This document shows, one piece after another, positions 11,110 through 23,345 of a DNA stretch of 54,498 nucleotides. Positions within the stretch are counted from its first letter, which is position 1, and every line of letters begins with the position of its first letter. Made by a program: the position numbers and the translations under genes. Source of the DNA: Nemertoderma westbladi (Eukaryota; Xenacoelomorpha; Nemertodermatida; Nemertodermatidae); assembly GCA_032718475.1 (NCBI GenBank), contig JAUCBJ010002326.1, forward strand, positions 1-54,498. Direction: 5' to 3'. The notes under the pieces are model-generated. The model saw only the letters and a program-made list of their open reading frames with translations, was not told where the DNA came from and ran no database searches.

Positions 11110-12343
11110 CTGTTTCAATAGACTGGCATATTTAATATTGATTAACAAAACGACTTTTGTATTATATTAAAATAGTATATCAGTCTTTCTGTTGTTATTT
11201 TTCACTTTGCAGTTTACCCCCATGTGTACTGTATAGTGAAGAATACCTTGTTTTCTCTGAAAACACAGGTCTCAGAAGGGGTGAATCTAACCAAACGATC
11301 AAACGAATTAATTCAGGTCATAAGATTGAAATAATCGCTATAAAACACTTGATAAGGAAAAATTTGAAAAAATATAAATTTTCGTATCGAAAATTCCGAA
11401 GAATTTCGCCGAAATGTGATAACCAGATATTTTTCACAAACGGGAAAAATACAATCACTGAATCACATCAGTAATTGTTTACATTTACTTATCTTTTCAA
11501 GACGATTTTACTAGTTTCTAAGATTTAGTTTGAATATAGCTGTTTGTTTCCGTTACAGTTCCCAAAATATTGTTTCAATTTTATTATCCCAACAAGCATA
11601 AGCAATAAGTAGGCCTGTTGCTACCACCCTATAGCAACCGCTCTGTATACAATAATCCATAATTATTTATTATTTAAAATATGTATTTAGGTGAGGTGGG
11701 GGTCTGTTATTGGGCCACGAATTCTCAAAACTTTAGGCCAGTTGCCGGCCTGATATTACACAGTTACTCAATATCATATTCATATCGTAATAATATTCAA
11801 AACTGTAGGTCGTTAAGGTCTTAGTCTTGTGTCAAGTCTCTTATGTCTTAAGGTCGTTTTGGGAATGTCTTTAGTCCTATCATATACCTAGTTTCTCTTA
11901 AGCAAATATCAATATTTAATGTATTACTTTATTGTATATATATGAGTGTTCAGCCCAGAGAATATCAACAAATTTAAAGGTAAAATCTAAAATTCTTGCT
12001 CAGGTGTTCGATGGTGTGTGGATGTGTGTGCACAATATTAGTGGTCATGGTGTAATAAATTACAATATAATTTGCTTACTCTCCACGAATTTTGTAAGTC
12101 GCCTATCACCACTGCACTGGAATGGGTTTATTGATTACGCTGAGTCACATACTGAGAATTGTATATACATCACTGAGAATTAATTAAATACACCCCTTCG
12201 CCGAGAGCTCTAATAAATAACTGATAAATTAATAATATTAATTTTAAAGGACGGGCTAACTGATTGTCATTGGAATGACTTAATTATGGTATTTATAATA
12301 GGAAAATACAAATACCATTATATATGTTTGGGATGGGTTGGGT
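11110..12343. other. Intergenic, no gene recognised
   Basis: The stretch is AT-rich. Open frames of 83-105 codons are present, but none has family resemblance, compositional support or splice context. Confidence 0.4.
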
Positions 12344-12473
12344 GAATTCTTAGCCCGCGAGTTAGTAAAGGAGCAGGTTTCAGAGGCGTATTGGGTGAAC
12401 CAAAACAATAAACGTTATTGTTTAGCGGGCTAAGAATACCCACGGGCTAAGAATAATCGCGGGCTAAGAATTC
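12344..12473. mobile_element. Foldback element 3 with shared 47-bp core
   Basis: The ends are perfect 17-bp inverted repeats: GAATTCTTAGCCCGCGA at 12344-12360 and its reverse complement at 12457-12473. The right arm is three tandem copies of CGGGCTAAGAAT. The core at 12367-12413 reads AAAGGAGCAGGTTTCAG, 15 bases, then ACCAAAACAATAAAC. The arms share no sequence with those of the other core-bearing elements. Confidence 0.75.
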
Positions 12474-12508
12474 CTGAGACCTTGGGGTGGGCTCTATATG
12501 TGCTGCCT

Positions 12509-12535
12509 GGGGGGGGGGGGGGGGGGGGGGGGGGG
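12509..12535. repeat. Poly-G run of about 27 bases
   Basis: This is a pure homopolymer a short distance downstream of foldback element 3. The length is unlikely to be exact in any assembly. Confidence 0.9.
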
Positions 12536-13242
12536 TCTAACGTTTCACACCGGTACTATATTTAAGCATCGAATGTGAGTGATTTACTTACTATATTCTT
12601 AAAAACTTAGTGGCCCGATTTTTGAATTTCGACCTCGTAAGAGCGATACGCCAGAGATTTCTGAAACAGTTTAACGCCAATTTTCTCCAGCATAGTCCTA
12701 ACGCTAACTTTTTAAAACTTTGAGGGGCCGGCAAATACATTATTGTACTACCGTAACTATTTTATACATCAATATACACGTGTACACATAATTTTGCAGA
12801 GGTTAGATGTCAGTCATAGAGGTGAGGAAGGTTCAGATAAAATTAAAGTAAATAACGCTCAAGTTAAATGTCAATAACGGTTCAAATAAATTATTGACCA
12901 TTATGGTTGAGTTAAATTATCTCGAGTTTGTCGGTACTGTTTCCTGGTCCATAGAGCTTAATGTAAACTTTCGCAACTATAATAATAACTCCTGTAATTC
13001 AATTAAATGTAGGTATTATAAAAATATTCGATTCAATTTTAAAACAATTAAATGACAAAATAAACAACAACAAAAGAGCACCGGTGAGTTACACATCTGT
13101 TGTACCACATGGAACAATAACGAATACACTAGAAACTATTAATTGCTTAACTATATGCACTATGGATGCATTCTATACACTTCTAGACAAATATACAAAT
13201 TACATTTACAAAATAAACACGCACCTTTTTGGCTATAGATAA
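12536..13242. other. Intergenic AT-rich sequence, nothing recognised
   Basis: No coding, RNA or repeat signal was identified. Confidence 0.4.
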
Positions 13243-13400
13243 GGGGGGGGGGGGGGGGGGGGGGGGGGGGTGGGGGGCTAGACGCATATCCCACCTCGGA
13301 GAGAACAGGTACTAAATTGTTATTCAACGTCGATTTTTCCCTGAGGAGGTTTAGATTTTAATAGCGTCAATAACCAACGCCCCTCCCCCCCCCCCCCCCC
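13243..13400. mobile_element. Poly-G/poly-C hairpin element related to foldback elements 1 and 2, without the core
   Basis: A run of 28 G (13243-13270) and a run of about 16 C (13385-13400) bracket roughly 114 bases. The inner sequence, GTTATTCAACGTCGATTTTT then CCCTGAGGAGG and TTTTAATAGCGTC, aligns with the right halves of elements 1 and 2 (GTTATTTGCGTCGAATTTCC, then TTTTATTGCGTCC). The 47-bp core is absent. This suggests that either the core was inserted into an older element or this copy lost it. Confidence 0.55.
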
Positions 13401-14657
13401 ACCATTACTTGAAATTTAATAATATTCTGTAGGCAAACTCTAAAGAATTATTAAGGCGCATTCGAAATAGCATCAATAAATTTATTATTTAAATAAATTT
13501 ATAATTTAGTGTGAACCGATTTACTAACTACGTGAGCCGAAATGAAAAATCATAAAAAAATACTAAATAAAATAGCCAATCACAGCCGGCTAAACTCTAT
13601 AGCTCAGAACCCAAAGGTATTTATTATTGAATTATTTACGCCGTAGGTACCGGTTATTAATTAGGCCTCTTTTCTAAGTAGACTATTTTAGAGTTCCAAT
13701 AAACATTGAAGTAAAGACACACGATTAGAAAAGACTTCAACTGTCGATCATACGAAAACTATTAGTTTAAAATACCGCAATATGATTACACTACAGCACA
13801 AAATAATGTTTAAAATATTGCCATATGGTTTCTCTTTTATTTTTGATGTTGAAATATTTAACTGTACTCTGCCGGTAGAACGGGGTTTAAAAAATTTCGA
13901 AATTTTTTCACCGGGTAAAAAGTAATGTTATTAGATAAGTGATAACATATTAGGTAAGTTTTCGCGAACTCAACAATGAGCACTATAGGCCTAACACCAT
14001 ACCAAAATAATGCAATAATTATTAATAATGTAATGATAATAATTATTAATATAATGCATCTAAGCTAAAAGAAGCCATGTATGTATGGCTTCTTTATGGC
14101 GGATTTGGCTCTGGCCCAGGCAACATGTGGGAATAAATTGGCGATACTTCGCGAGAACTGTCGGATGGTTGTTCGACCGATTACTGCTGCATATGCTGCA
14201 TATCACTTGGCACAATGTTAAACCAGCAGAGTAGAGCAATCGATGTATTAGTTGGTTGAGAATATAATTATAATGATTAAGACAAGTGTGATTCAATTAT
14301 ATTCTGTAGATATTTTTTGCGCTACATTATAACACCTAACGTACCACCTGTACAAACCTTAAACGTTAATATGTACTCGAGATGTAGTAGGTAGGGTTGA
14401 GTGTAAATTCTTCAATGTAAAAGTACGAAAATTCTACAAATAGTATTAAAATGGGAGGGAAAATATCAAGGAAATGGTAGACGCATATTGGGTTGATTTA
14501 AGTATAAAAAATCACTGATATAAGTAAATATTATAATCCGGCAGAAATATGCTGAATCTTTAATGGTTTTCACTGAAACTTTATAGTAAATGTTGTGTGA
14601 ATAATCCGAAACTCTTCCCATTGTAATAATGTTGAGCAAAAAACGTTCTGGAAAACA
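13401..14657. other. Intergenic, AT-rich; nothing recognised
   Basis: Apart from a short perfect hairpin at 14068-14095, no feature is supported. Confidence 0.4.
14068..14095. other. Perfect 11-bp hairpin
   Basis: AAAGAAGCCAT at 14068-14078 pairs with ATGGCTTCTTT at 14085-14095 around a 6-base loop. There is no evidence that it is transcribed. Confidence 0.5.
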
Positions 14658-15175
14658 CCCGTAGGGTCAAAATCACTAAATGCGGCCAAAACTTTAGAAA
14701 CATTAGACACGCCGTAACTTTTGACTTCCTCCATCATTTCCCATAATTTATATCTTAAATTATTTTAATACCGCCATTTTTTGGTGTTATAGGTCACAAA
14801 TCTTTTGCAACGCTGCCTTGTATTTATTTTTCAAAATATCTGCGCGAATTCGAAAAAACATAGATTTTTCAGTGTAGACAATAAATCCGTTAGGTAACGT
14901 CATAAAAATTGTATAATGTCAACGAACGAGATATGTTAAATTCGATATACATTTGAAAGAGCGAAAAATTCTGCAGAAGCAAATTTTATTTATTGTTGTC
15001 CGATGTATTTAAGGTACGTTTATCAGTTAGTAGGTTAGCGTAAGACAATTTAATTGTATTTTTGCCACACCCCCTGTAATGAACCGGAATGATGTAAAGC
15101 TGAAATCATGGCAACCATGCTACAATTTGAAAGAACCATCTATCTCATGTTCGCTCACCAAATTTCAGCTAATGA

Positions 15176-17044
15176 CATGCGAGTACCGGTATATTCATTC
15201 ATGTATGTTAGTTTAAAGTAATAAAGTCGGGGTATTCCGCTTGCTTTGTCCCATCCCTGTAATGCGAGTACCGGTATATTCATTCATGTATGTTAGTTTA
15301 AAGTTATAAAGTCAGGGTATTCCGCTTGCTTTGTCCCATCCCTGTAATGCGAGTACCGGTATATTCATTCATGTATGTTAGTTTAAAGTAATAAAGTCAG
15401 GGTGTTCCGCTTGCTTTGTCCCCTCCCTGTAATGCGAGTACCGGTATATTCATTCATGTATGTTAGTTTAAAGTTATAAAGTCAGGGTATTCCGCTTGCT
15501 TTGTCCCATCCCTGTAATGCGAGTACCGGTATATTCATTCATGTATGTTAGTTTAAAGTTATAAAGTCAGGGTATTCCGCTTGCTTTGTCCCATCCCTGT
15601 AATGCGAGTACCGGTATATTCATTCATGTATGTTAGTTTAAAGTTATAAAGTCGGGGTATTCCGCTTGCTTTGTCCCCTCTTTGTAATGCGAGTACCGGT
15701 ATATTCATTCATGTATGTTAGTTTAAAGTTATAAAGTCGGGGTATTCCGCTTGCTTTGTCCCCTCTTTGTAATGCGAGTACCGGTATATTCATTCATGTA
15801 TGTTAGTTTAAAGTTATAAAGTCGGGGTATTCCGCTTGCTTTGTCCCCTCTTTGTAATGCGAGTACCGGTATATTCATTCATGTATGTTAGTTTAAAGTT
15901 ATAAAGTCAGGGTATTCCGCTTGCTTTGTCCCATCCCTGTAATGCGAGTACCGGTATATTCATTCATGTATGTTAGTTTAAAGTTATAAAGTCAGGGTAT
16001 TCCGCTTGCTTTGTCCCATCCCTGTAATGCGAGTACCGGTATATTCATTCATGTATGTTAGTTTAAAGTTATAAAGTCAGGGTATTCCGCTTGCTTTGTC
16101 CCATCCCTGTAATGCGAGTACCGGTATATTCATTCATGTATGTTAGTTTAAAGTTATAAAGTCGGGGTATTCCGCTTGCTTTGTCCCCTCTTTGTAATGC
16201 GAGTACCGGTATATTCATTCATGTATGTTAGTTTAAAGTTATAAAGTCGGGGTATTCCGCTTGCTTTGTCCCCTCTTTGTAATGCGAGTACCGGTATATT
16301 CATTCATGTATGTTAGTTTAAAGTTATAAAGTCAGGGTATTCCGCTTGCTTTGTCCCATCCCTGTAATGCGAGTACCGGTATATTCATTCATGTATGTTA
16401 GTTTAAAGTTATAAAGTCAGGGTGTTCCGCTTGCTTTGTCCCCTCTTTGTAATGCGAGTACCGGTATATTCATTCATGTATGTTAGTTTAAAGTTATAAA
16501 GTCGGGGTATTCCGCTTGCTTTGTCCCCTCTTTGTAATGCGAGTACCGGTATATTCATTCATGTATGTTAGTTTAAAGTTATAAAGTCAGGGTATTCCGC
16601 TTGCTTTGTCCCATCCCTGTAATGCGAGCACCGGTATATTCATTCATGTATGTTAGTTTAAAGTTATAAAGTCAGGGTATTCCGCTTGCTTTGTCCCATC
16701 CCTGTAATGCGAGTACCGGTATATTCATTCATGTATGTTAGTTTAAAGTTATAAAGTCGGGGTATTCCGCTTGCTTTGTCCCCTCTTTGTAATGCGAGTA
16801 CCGGTATATTCATTCATGTATGTTAGTTTAAAGTTATAAAGTCGGGGTATTCCGCTTGCTTTGTCCCCTCTTTGTAATGCGAGTACCGGTATATTCATTC
16901 ATGTATGTTAGTTTAAAGTTATAAAGTCAGGGTATTCCGCTTGCTTTGTCCCATCCCTGTAATGCGAGCACCGGTATATTCATTCATGTATGTTAGTTTA
17001 AAGTTATAAAGTCGGGGTATTCCGCTTGCTTTGTTCCCTCCCTG
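15176..17044. repeat. 85-bp tandem array, 22 copies
   Basis: The unit starts ATGCGAGTACCGGTATATTC, continues ATTCATGTATGTTAGTTTAA, and ends TTCCGCTTGCTTTGTCCC plus ATCCCTGTA or CTCTTTGTA. Copies start every 85 bases (15261, 15346, 15431 and so on) with almost no indels. Two linked variants exist: GTCAGGG with CCCATCCCTGT, and GTCGGGG with CCCCTCTTTGT. Copies 15 and 22 look recombinant. The last copy is interrupted by a LINE insertion. Confidence 0.95.
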
Positions 17045-17330
17045 AGGCTTTTGCAGGCTTTGCAGGACATTGCTTTCGCCGTGAGGACCAGCCACTGCAC
17101 AATCTTGTACTTTGGCAGCCTCATGGAGTGAATAAGCATGGTGGACAGCCCATGACATTCTTGAGACGTATCTTAAAGGACACTGGCCTTGAAGATGCGG
17201 ATGATCTAGCAAATGTCATGGGTGATAGGGAGTTGTGGCGGCGCAATTTTGTCGATAACCCGGCACAGCATTCTTAAAAATGCAGCTGCAATGCAGCATG
17301 CCGATTCTAGTAGTAGTAGTAGTAGTAGTC
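17045..17330 (+). mobile_element. 5'-truncated LINE 3' end with target-site duplication
   Basis: The frame through 17277 encodes the C-terminal end of a CR1/L2-like non-LTR reverse transcriptase: GFAGHCFRRED, LVLWQPHG, FLRRILKDTGLED and DRELWRRNF, then a stop. A (TAG)n tail at about 17308-17329 forms the 3' end. The 9-bp sequence CCCTCCCTG flanks the insert at 17036-17044 and 17331-17339, which is a target-site duplication. The element is severely 5' truncated, as is common for LINE insertions. Interruption of the 85-bp array shows that the LINE came later than the array. Confidence 0.85.
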
Positions 17331-18000
17331 CCCTCCCTGTAATGCCACTTAAATGTGAATAAAATATTCCCAAGAAACATATAAGTCTTTATTGGCTCGT
17401 ATTTTTGAAAATGAAATTTCGCGGGCTTGGACATGACGTAATGTATTCAACAACAGAGTTTATTCGAGGGAGTCATTGAAGACTCATATGGATGTGGAAT
17501 ACAGCGATTGCAATAGTGAGCTTGAACCATATCATGGCTTTGGCATACATGCACCAGCACCTATGGGGAGGGAACAGTGACGATGACCAATATAACTTGG
17601 AACGTTTACAAAACACGGCTAAGCAGGATACTCATTATAGGGATGGAGGCTCATTCTTTTATAATCTGCCATGATAATTGGGTATTACTTTACTGGGACA
17701 TTACTTTACGGAGTAGACATCCTACGAAAAAGGCATTACAGGTGGGGACAATAGATTGCATTACAGGGATAGAGACCTACAACGAATGATACGACATTAC
17801 AGGGAGGGACAAATCATTACAGGGGGACTTAAATAGAGCGAGTGAAGTAAAATTTTAATAGATGTTCACTGCGCTCATAAAATTATCCTTTATAAAGAGC
17901 TTTCGAATGACAATATGTTAACAGGCTTTGTAACAAAACTTGTTGACGAAAAAGTTTGACCAAACTAAGTTTGGCTACTTTTAGTGATTTTGACCCCTAA

Positions 18001-18535
18001 ATCAAATCAAAATAGTATATTGGATTTGCAAAAAGTTAAGTATCACGATCCGCTGTAGAATTTGGAGACTTTTGGGATAATCTCCAATTATCCTGTTGGG
18101 CAAGAGTCGGATTATTGATGACAACAATTAATATTACATATGGAAATCACCCTAAATATTTACTACATTAATTCCATTCAAGGTATAACGTAACATCTGA
18201 AGGACCATAAACAGTTCACTGATGCCGGGGGCAAGACAAAAGTAACAAGCTGTACAAATATTATTTAGGCCCTATATAAGTAATAAAATAATGTAAGTTT
18301 TAATTTCGCACACATTGAACTGGTTAGTAAACGAAGTAAGCACCGTTAATTAATAATCCTGCAGCAATGAGTTTAGGAATGTTGGGACAATATAACAATT
18401 CTTGGAATAATTATATATTTCACTGCCACAGTCGGAAATAAATTTCAATATTTTAACAGTCAATTAGACGACACACTTTAAAACACAGCTGATTGGTTTT
18501 GGTTATCAAGATGTGTTTTGGACATTAGAACAGTC
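18001..18535. other. Spacer between two arrays; nothing recognised
   Basis: The stretch is AT-rich with no open frame of note. The last 50 bases (TGTGTTTTGGACATTAGAAC) already resemble the unit of the following array. Confidence 0.4.
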
Positions 18536-21500
18536 TATTGGCTTGGGACCACGTGGTATCACCGTGTGTTATAGACATTATTAGAACTGATTTGGAACCA
18601 CGTGGTATCACCGTGTGTGTTGGACATTAGAACTGGTTTGGAACCACGTGGTATCACCGTGTGTGTTGGACATTAGAACTGGTTTGGAACCACGTGGTAT
18701 CACCGTGTGTTTTGGACATTAGAACTGATTTGGAACCACGTGGTATCACCGTGTGTGTTGGACATTAGAACTGGTTTGGAACCACGTGGTATCACCGTGT
18801 GTGTTGGACATTAGAACTGGTTTGGAACCACGTGGTATCACCGTGTGTGTTGGACATTAGAACTGGTTTGGAACCACGTGGTATCACCGTGTGTGTTGGA
18901 CATTAGTACAGTCTATTGGCTTGGGACCACGTGGTATCACCGTGTGTTATAGACATTATTAGAACTTATTTGGAACCACGTGGTATCACCGTGTGTGTTG
19001 GACATTAGAACTGATTTGGAACCACGTGGTATCACCGTGTGTTTTGGACATTAGAACTGGTGTGGAACCACGTGGTATCACCGTGTGTTTTGAACATTAG
19101 AACTGGTTTGGAACCCGGTGGTATCACCGTGTGTTTTAGACATTAGAACTGGATTGGAACCACGTGGTATCACCGTGTGTTTTGGACATTAGAACTGGTG
19201 TGGAACCACGTGGTATCACCGTGTGTGTTGGACATTAGAACTGATTTGGAACCACGTGGTATCACCGTGTGTATTGGACATTATAACTGGTGTGGAACCA
19301 CGTGGTATCACCGTGTGTTTTGAACATTAGAACTGATTTGGAACCACGTGGTATCACCGTGTGTTTTGGACATTAGAACTGGTGTGGAACCACGTGGTAT
19401 CACCGTGTGTTTTGAACATTAGAACTGGTTTGGAACCACGTGGTATCACCGTGTGTTTTAGACATTAGAACTGATTTGGAACCACGTGGTATCACCGTGT
19501 GTTTTGGACATTAGAACTGGTGTGGAACCACGTGGTATCACCGTGTGTGTTGGACATTAGAACTGGTGTGGAACCACGTGGTATCACCGTGTGTTTTGAA
19601 CATTAGAACTGGTTTGGAACCACGTGGTATCACCGTGTGTTTTAGACATTAGAACTGGATTGGAACCACGTGGTATCACCGTGTGTGTTGGATATTAGAA
19701 CTGGTTTGGAACCACGTGGTATCACCGTGTGTGTTGGACATTAGAACTGGTTTGGAACCACGTGGTATCACCGTGTGTTTTAGACATTAGAACTGGATTG
19801 GAACCACGTGGTATCACCGTGTGTGTTGGATATTAGAACTGGTTTGGAACCACGTGGTATCACCGTGTGTGTTGGACATTAGAACTGGTTTGGAACCACG
19901 TGGTATCACCGTGTATTTTAGACATTAGAACTGGATTGGAACCACGTGGTATCACCGTGTGTGTTGGACATTAGAACTGGTTTGGAACCACGTGGTATCA
20001 CCGTGTGTGTTGGGCATTAGAACTGGTTTGGAACCACGTGGTATCACCGTGTGTGTTGGACATTAGAACTGATTTGGAACCACGTGGTATCACCGTGTGT
20101 TATGGACATTAGAACTGATTTGGAACCACGTGGTATCACCGTGTGTGTTGGACATTAGAACTGGTTTGGAACCACGTGGTATCACTGTGTGTTTTGGAGA
20201 TTAGAACTGATTTGGAACCACGTGGTATCACCGTGTGTGTTGGGCATTGGAACTGATTTGGAACCACGTGGTATCACCGTGTGTTTTGGAGATTAGAACT
20301 GATTTGGAACCACGTGGTATCACCGTGTGTTATGGACATTAGAACTGGTTTGGAACCACGTGGTATCACCGTGTGTGTTGGACATTGGAACTGATTTGGA
20401 ACCACGTGGTATCACCGTGTGTTTTGGAGATTAGAACTGATTTGGAACCACGTGGTATCACCGTGTGTTATGGACATTAGAACTGATTTGGAACCACGTG
20501 GTATCACCGTGTGTGTTGGACATTAGAACTGGTTTGGAACCACGTGGTATCACTGTGTGTTTTGGAGATTAGAACTGATTTGGAACCACGTGGTATCACC
20601 GTGTGTGTTGGACATTGGAACTGATTTGGAACCACGTGGTATCACCGTGTGTTTTGGAGATTAGAACTGATTTGGAACCACGTGGTATCACCGTGTGTTA
20701 TGGACATTAGAACTGGTTTGGAACCACGTGGTATCACCGTGTGTGTTGGACATTGGAACTGATTTGGAACCACGTGGTATCACCGTGTGTTTTGGAGATT
20801 AGAACTGATTTGGAACCACGTGGTATCACCGTGTGTTATGGACATTAGAACTGGTTTGGAACCACGTGGTATCACCGTGTGTTATGGACATTAGAACTGG
20901 TTTGGAACCACGTGGTATCACCGTGTGTGTTGGACATTGGAACTGATTTGGAACCACGTGGTATCACCGTGTGTTTTGGAGATTAGAACTGATTTGTAAC
21001 CACGTGGTATCACCGTGTGTTATGGACATTAGAACTGGTTTGGAACCACGTGGTATCACCGTGTGTGTTGGACATTGGAACTGATTTGGAACCACGTGGT
21101 ATCACCGTGTGTTTTGGAGATTAGAACTGATTTGGAACCACGTGGTATCACCGTGTGTTATGGACATTAGAACTGGTTTGGAACCACGTGGTATCACCGT
21201 GTGTTATGGACATTAGAACTGGTTTGGAACCACGTGGTATCACCGTGTGTGTTGGACATTAGAACTGGTTTGGAACCACGTGGTATCACCGTGTGTTATG
21301 GACATTAGAACTGGTTTGGAACCACGTGGTATCACCGTGTGTGTTTGACATTAGAACTGGTTTGGAACCACGTGGTATCACCGTGTGTTTTGGACATTAG
21401 AACTGGTTTGGAACCACGTGGTATCACCGTGTGTTTTGGACATTAGAACTGATTTCGAACCACGTGGTATCACCGTGTGTTTTGGAGATTAGTACTGGTT

Positions 21501-21586
21501 TCGAACCACGTGGTATCACCGTGTGTGTTGTACATTAGAACTGGTTTGGAACCACGTGGTATCACCGTGTGTGTTGGAGATTAGAA
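18536..21586. repeat. 46-bp tandem array, about 66 copies, palindrome in every unit
   Basis: The unit is GGAACCACGTGGTATCACCG, then TGTGTGTTGGACATTAGAAC, then TGGTTT. Each unit has the 10-bp palindrome ACCACGTGGT, which contains the E-box CACGTG. From about 20180 to 21180 a trimer higher-order repeat of 138 bp is visible. Its units carry TTTTGGAGATTAG, TTATGGACATTAG and TGTTGGACATTGG in turn. The palindrome is nearly invariant, while the GTGTG-TTGGACATTAG segment varies. Confidence 0.95.
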
Positions 21587-22129
21587 CATAGTGGTTGTCG
21601 ATTGATTTGTTGACCAGGTTCCATCGCCGTGTGTTTGTTTGGGATCTTCATGGAATCGAGCCGACCAATCAGATTGCGCGAGATCATCCCTTCTGCGGTC
21701 CGACTTCAGGTGGCTATCAGTTGATAGTTGGCTCAGTTTCCTAGCAACCATACTTTCGTCGGCTTCATCAAATGTGATGAGATCGCTGGGGCTCTAAAAT
21801 TAAACGAAAACAATGTAAAAACTTACTGCTGGTAATCTCACCTAATTATTGAACCGGTTGCAGTACTGCGCTATGGTGAAAATAGTAAAATGCTGAAAGC
21901 TACCAATTTGTAACATTACGGTCTAGGTCAGAACGCAAAAAGCAATCAAATAACTTAAGAAACGTAGACGATGATGTCTTGAGTAGAAAGCTGTTTTAGC
22001 GTGGATGGCTCGAAATCACAAAAAGTGGAACAAAAAAATTATTATTTTTGTAAAAAAAAAAGTTTCCCAAAGTATGTAATATTATATATCACCAGAAAGC
22101 TCTTGATGCGCTGAATTCAATGGTGGTAA
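21587..22129. other. Non-coding, nothing recognised
   Basis: A degenerate end of the 46-bp array (CCATCGCCGTGTGTT) is visible at about 21620. The rest is unannotated. Confidence 0.4.
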
Positions 22130-22619
22130 TTTCCCAATAACCCCGACCTCCTGGTAACAAATAATTGAGAAAAACAGATGTCCATTCCTGTAACACTTGC
22201 CCCACAATGTAACGACCGATATCAGCCAATCAGAGCCCTTGAATGGTGATTTCCGATGCCTGTAACAATTTGTCCCACCATGTAACACCAGTTGTAATTA
22301 CACTGAAATGTTAAATTAACCTAGATTTCGTCTCTGAGTGGGAGCTATGCAGCTATACCTGATCCCAGTAACACCTCCCATTAAAGCTTATTTGAAAATA
22401 AAATCAATCATAATAAATCTTTATGGTCCCCATTTCTGGAAAAATCATAAAATATTATAGTTTATCGAATAAACATAAAGAGTTTATTAAAACATTTTAA
22501 CCACTTTAGGTACTTTAGTGACGATTTATATGAAAATTCACAAAGTATGATGAGTTTATTACTGAGTTTATATCTGTATATCACTATGGCTGAGCAGTTA
22601 GTCAAAACCTATAAATTGT

Positions 22620-23065
22620 TCATCAGTTTCATCTCCACCCTCCACAGAACCTCCTGTACTCCCCAATCCATCTTCTACACCCTCCATAGATTCTCCTGTA
22701 TTCCAAACGTTATCTTTAAAAGCCGCCACGGATCTTCCCATACCCCCCACTCCTTCAAAACCTGTAAATTGTTCATTATCACTTTCATCCCCACCCTCCA
22801 CAGATCCACCTGTACCTTCCACTCCATCTTCCCCACCCTCCTCAGATCCTCCTGTACTTCTCACCCTGTCTCCCACACCCTCCACCCACAGATCCTCCTG
22901 TACTTCTCACCCTGTCTCCCACACCCTCCACAGATTCTCCTGTACTTCTCACCCTGTCTCCCACACCCTCCACAGATCCTCCTGTACTTGTCACCCTGTC
23001 TCCCACACCCTCCACAGATCCTCCTGTACTTCTCACCCTGTCTCCCACACCCTCCACAGATCCTC
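22620..23065. repeat. 42-bp minisatellite A (strong pyrimidine/purine strand bias)
   Basis: The unit is CACAGATCCTCCTGTACTTC plus TCACCCTGTCTCCCACACCCTC in part. It is clean at about 22889-23065 and degenerate before that. The period is 14 codons. The minus strand reads as repeats of GGSVEGVGDRVRST, and an acidic non-repetitive end (EQFTGFEG..., EQFIGFD then stop at 22598) looks protein-like. A 4-base insertion (CCAC at about 22884) breaks that frame. The plus strand has a 286-codon frame across the whole region (22547-23407). Coding status is unresolved. Confidence 0.7.
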
Positions 23066-23104
23066 CCATTATCCTCCTCTACCTACTGCTCTCGCACTAA
23101 CTAC

Positions 23105-23345
23105 TCCTCTCGCTTCTCCAACTGCTCCCCTTCCACCTCTACCTTTTCCCCCCACACCTCCAACTGCTCCCCTTCCACATCTACCTTTTCCCCCCACACC
23201 TCCAACTGCTCCCCTTCCACATCTACCTTTTCCCCTCGCACCTCCAACTGCTCCTCTTGCACCTCTACATTTTCCCCTCACACCTCCAACTGCTCCCCTT
23301 GCACCTCTATTTTTTTCCCTCCCACCTCTAACTGCTCCCCTCACG
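23105..23345. repeat. 42-bp minisatellite B
   Basis: About six tandem units of CACCTCCAACTGCTCCCCTT plus CCACCTCTACCTTTTCCCCC in variants lie here. The strand bias and 14-codon period match array A next to it. The minus strand reads as Gly/Arg-rich repeats (GRGARGAVGGVRGK). No domain is recognisable. Confidence 0.75.

Larger units (their letters stand above)
14658..18000. mobile_element. Inverted-repeat-bounded region with CCTGTAATG motif arms
   Basis: Near the left edge (about 14660-14695) GGGTCAAAATCACTAAA is followed by GCGGCCAAAACTT. The right edge (about 17960-17997) carries its reverse complement (AGTTTGGCTACTTTTAGTGA, then TTTTGACCCC). Inside, the motif TCCCTGTAATG runs on the plus strand on the left (from 15068 and throughout the 85-bp array). 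On the right it runs inverted (CATTACAGGG and GGGACAA at about 17735-17835). Opposed motif arms of this kind resemble the subterminal repeats of DNA transposons. No transposase was found. Confidence 0.45.

Noticed and set aside
11157-11474. 105-codon open frame just after the aminopeptidase gene
   Set aside because: It overlaps AT-rich 3' flank, has no recognisable family and no supporting codon bias.
15176-21586. CRISPR array
   Set aside because: The 85-bp and 46-bp arrays are contiguous tandem repeats without unique spacers, in an animal genome.
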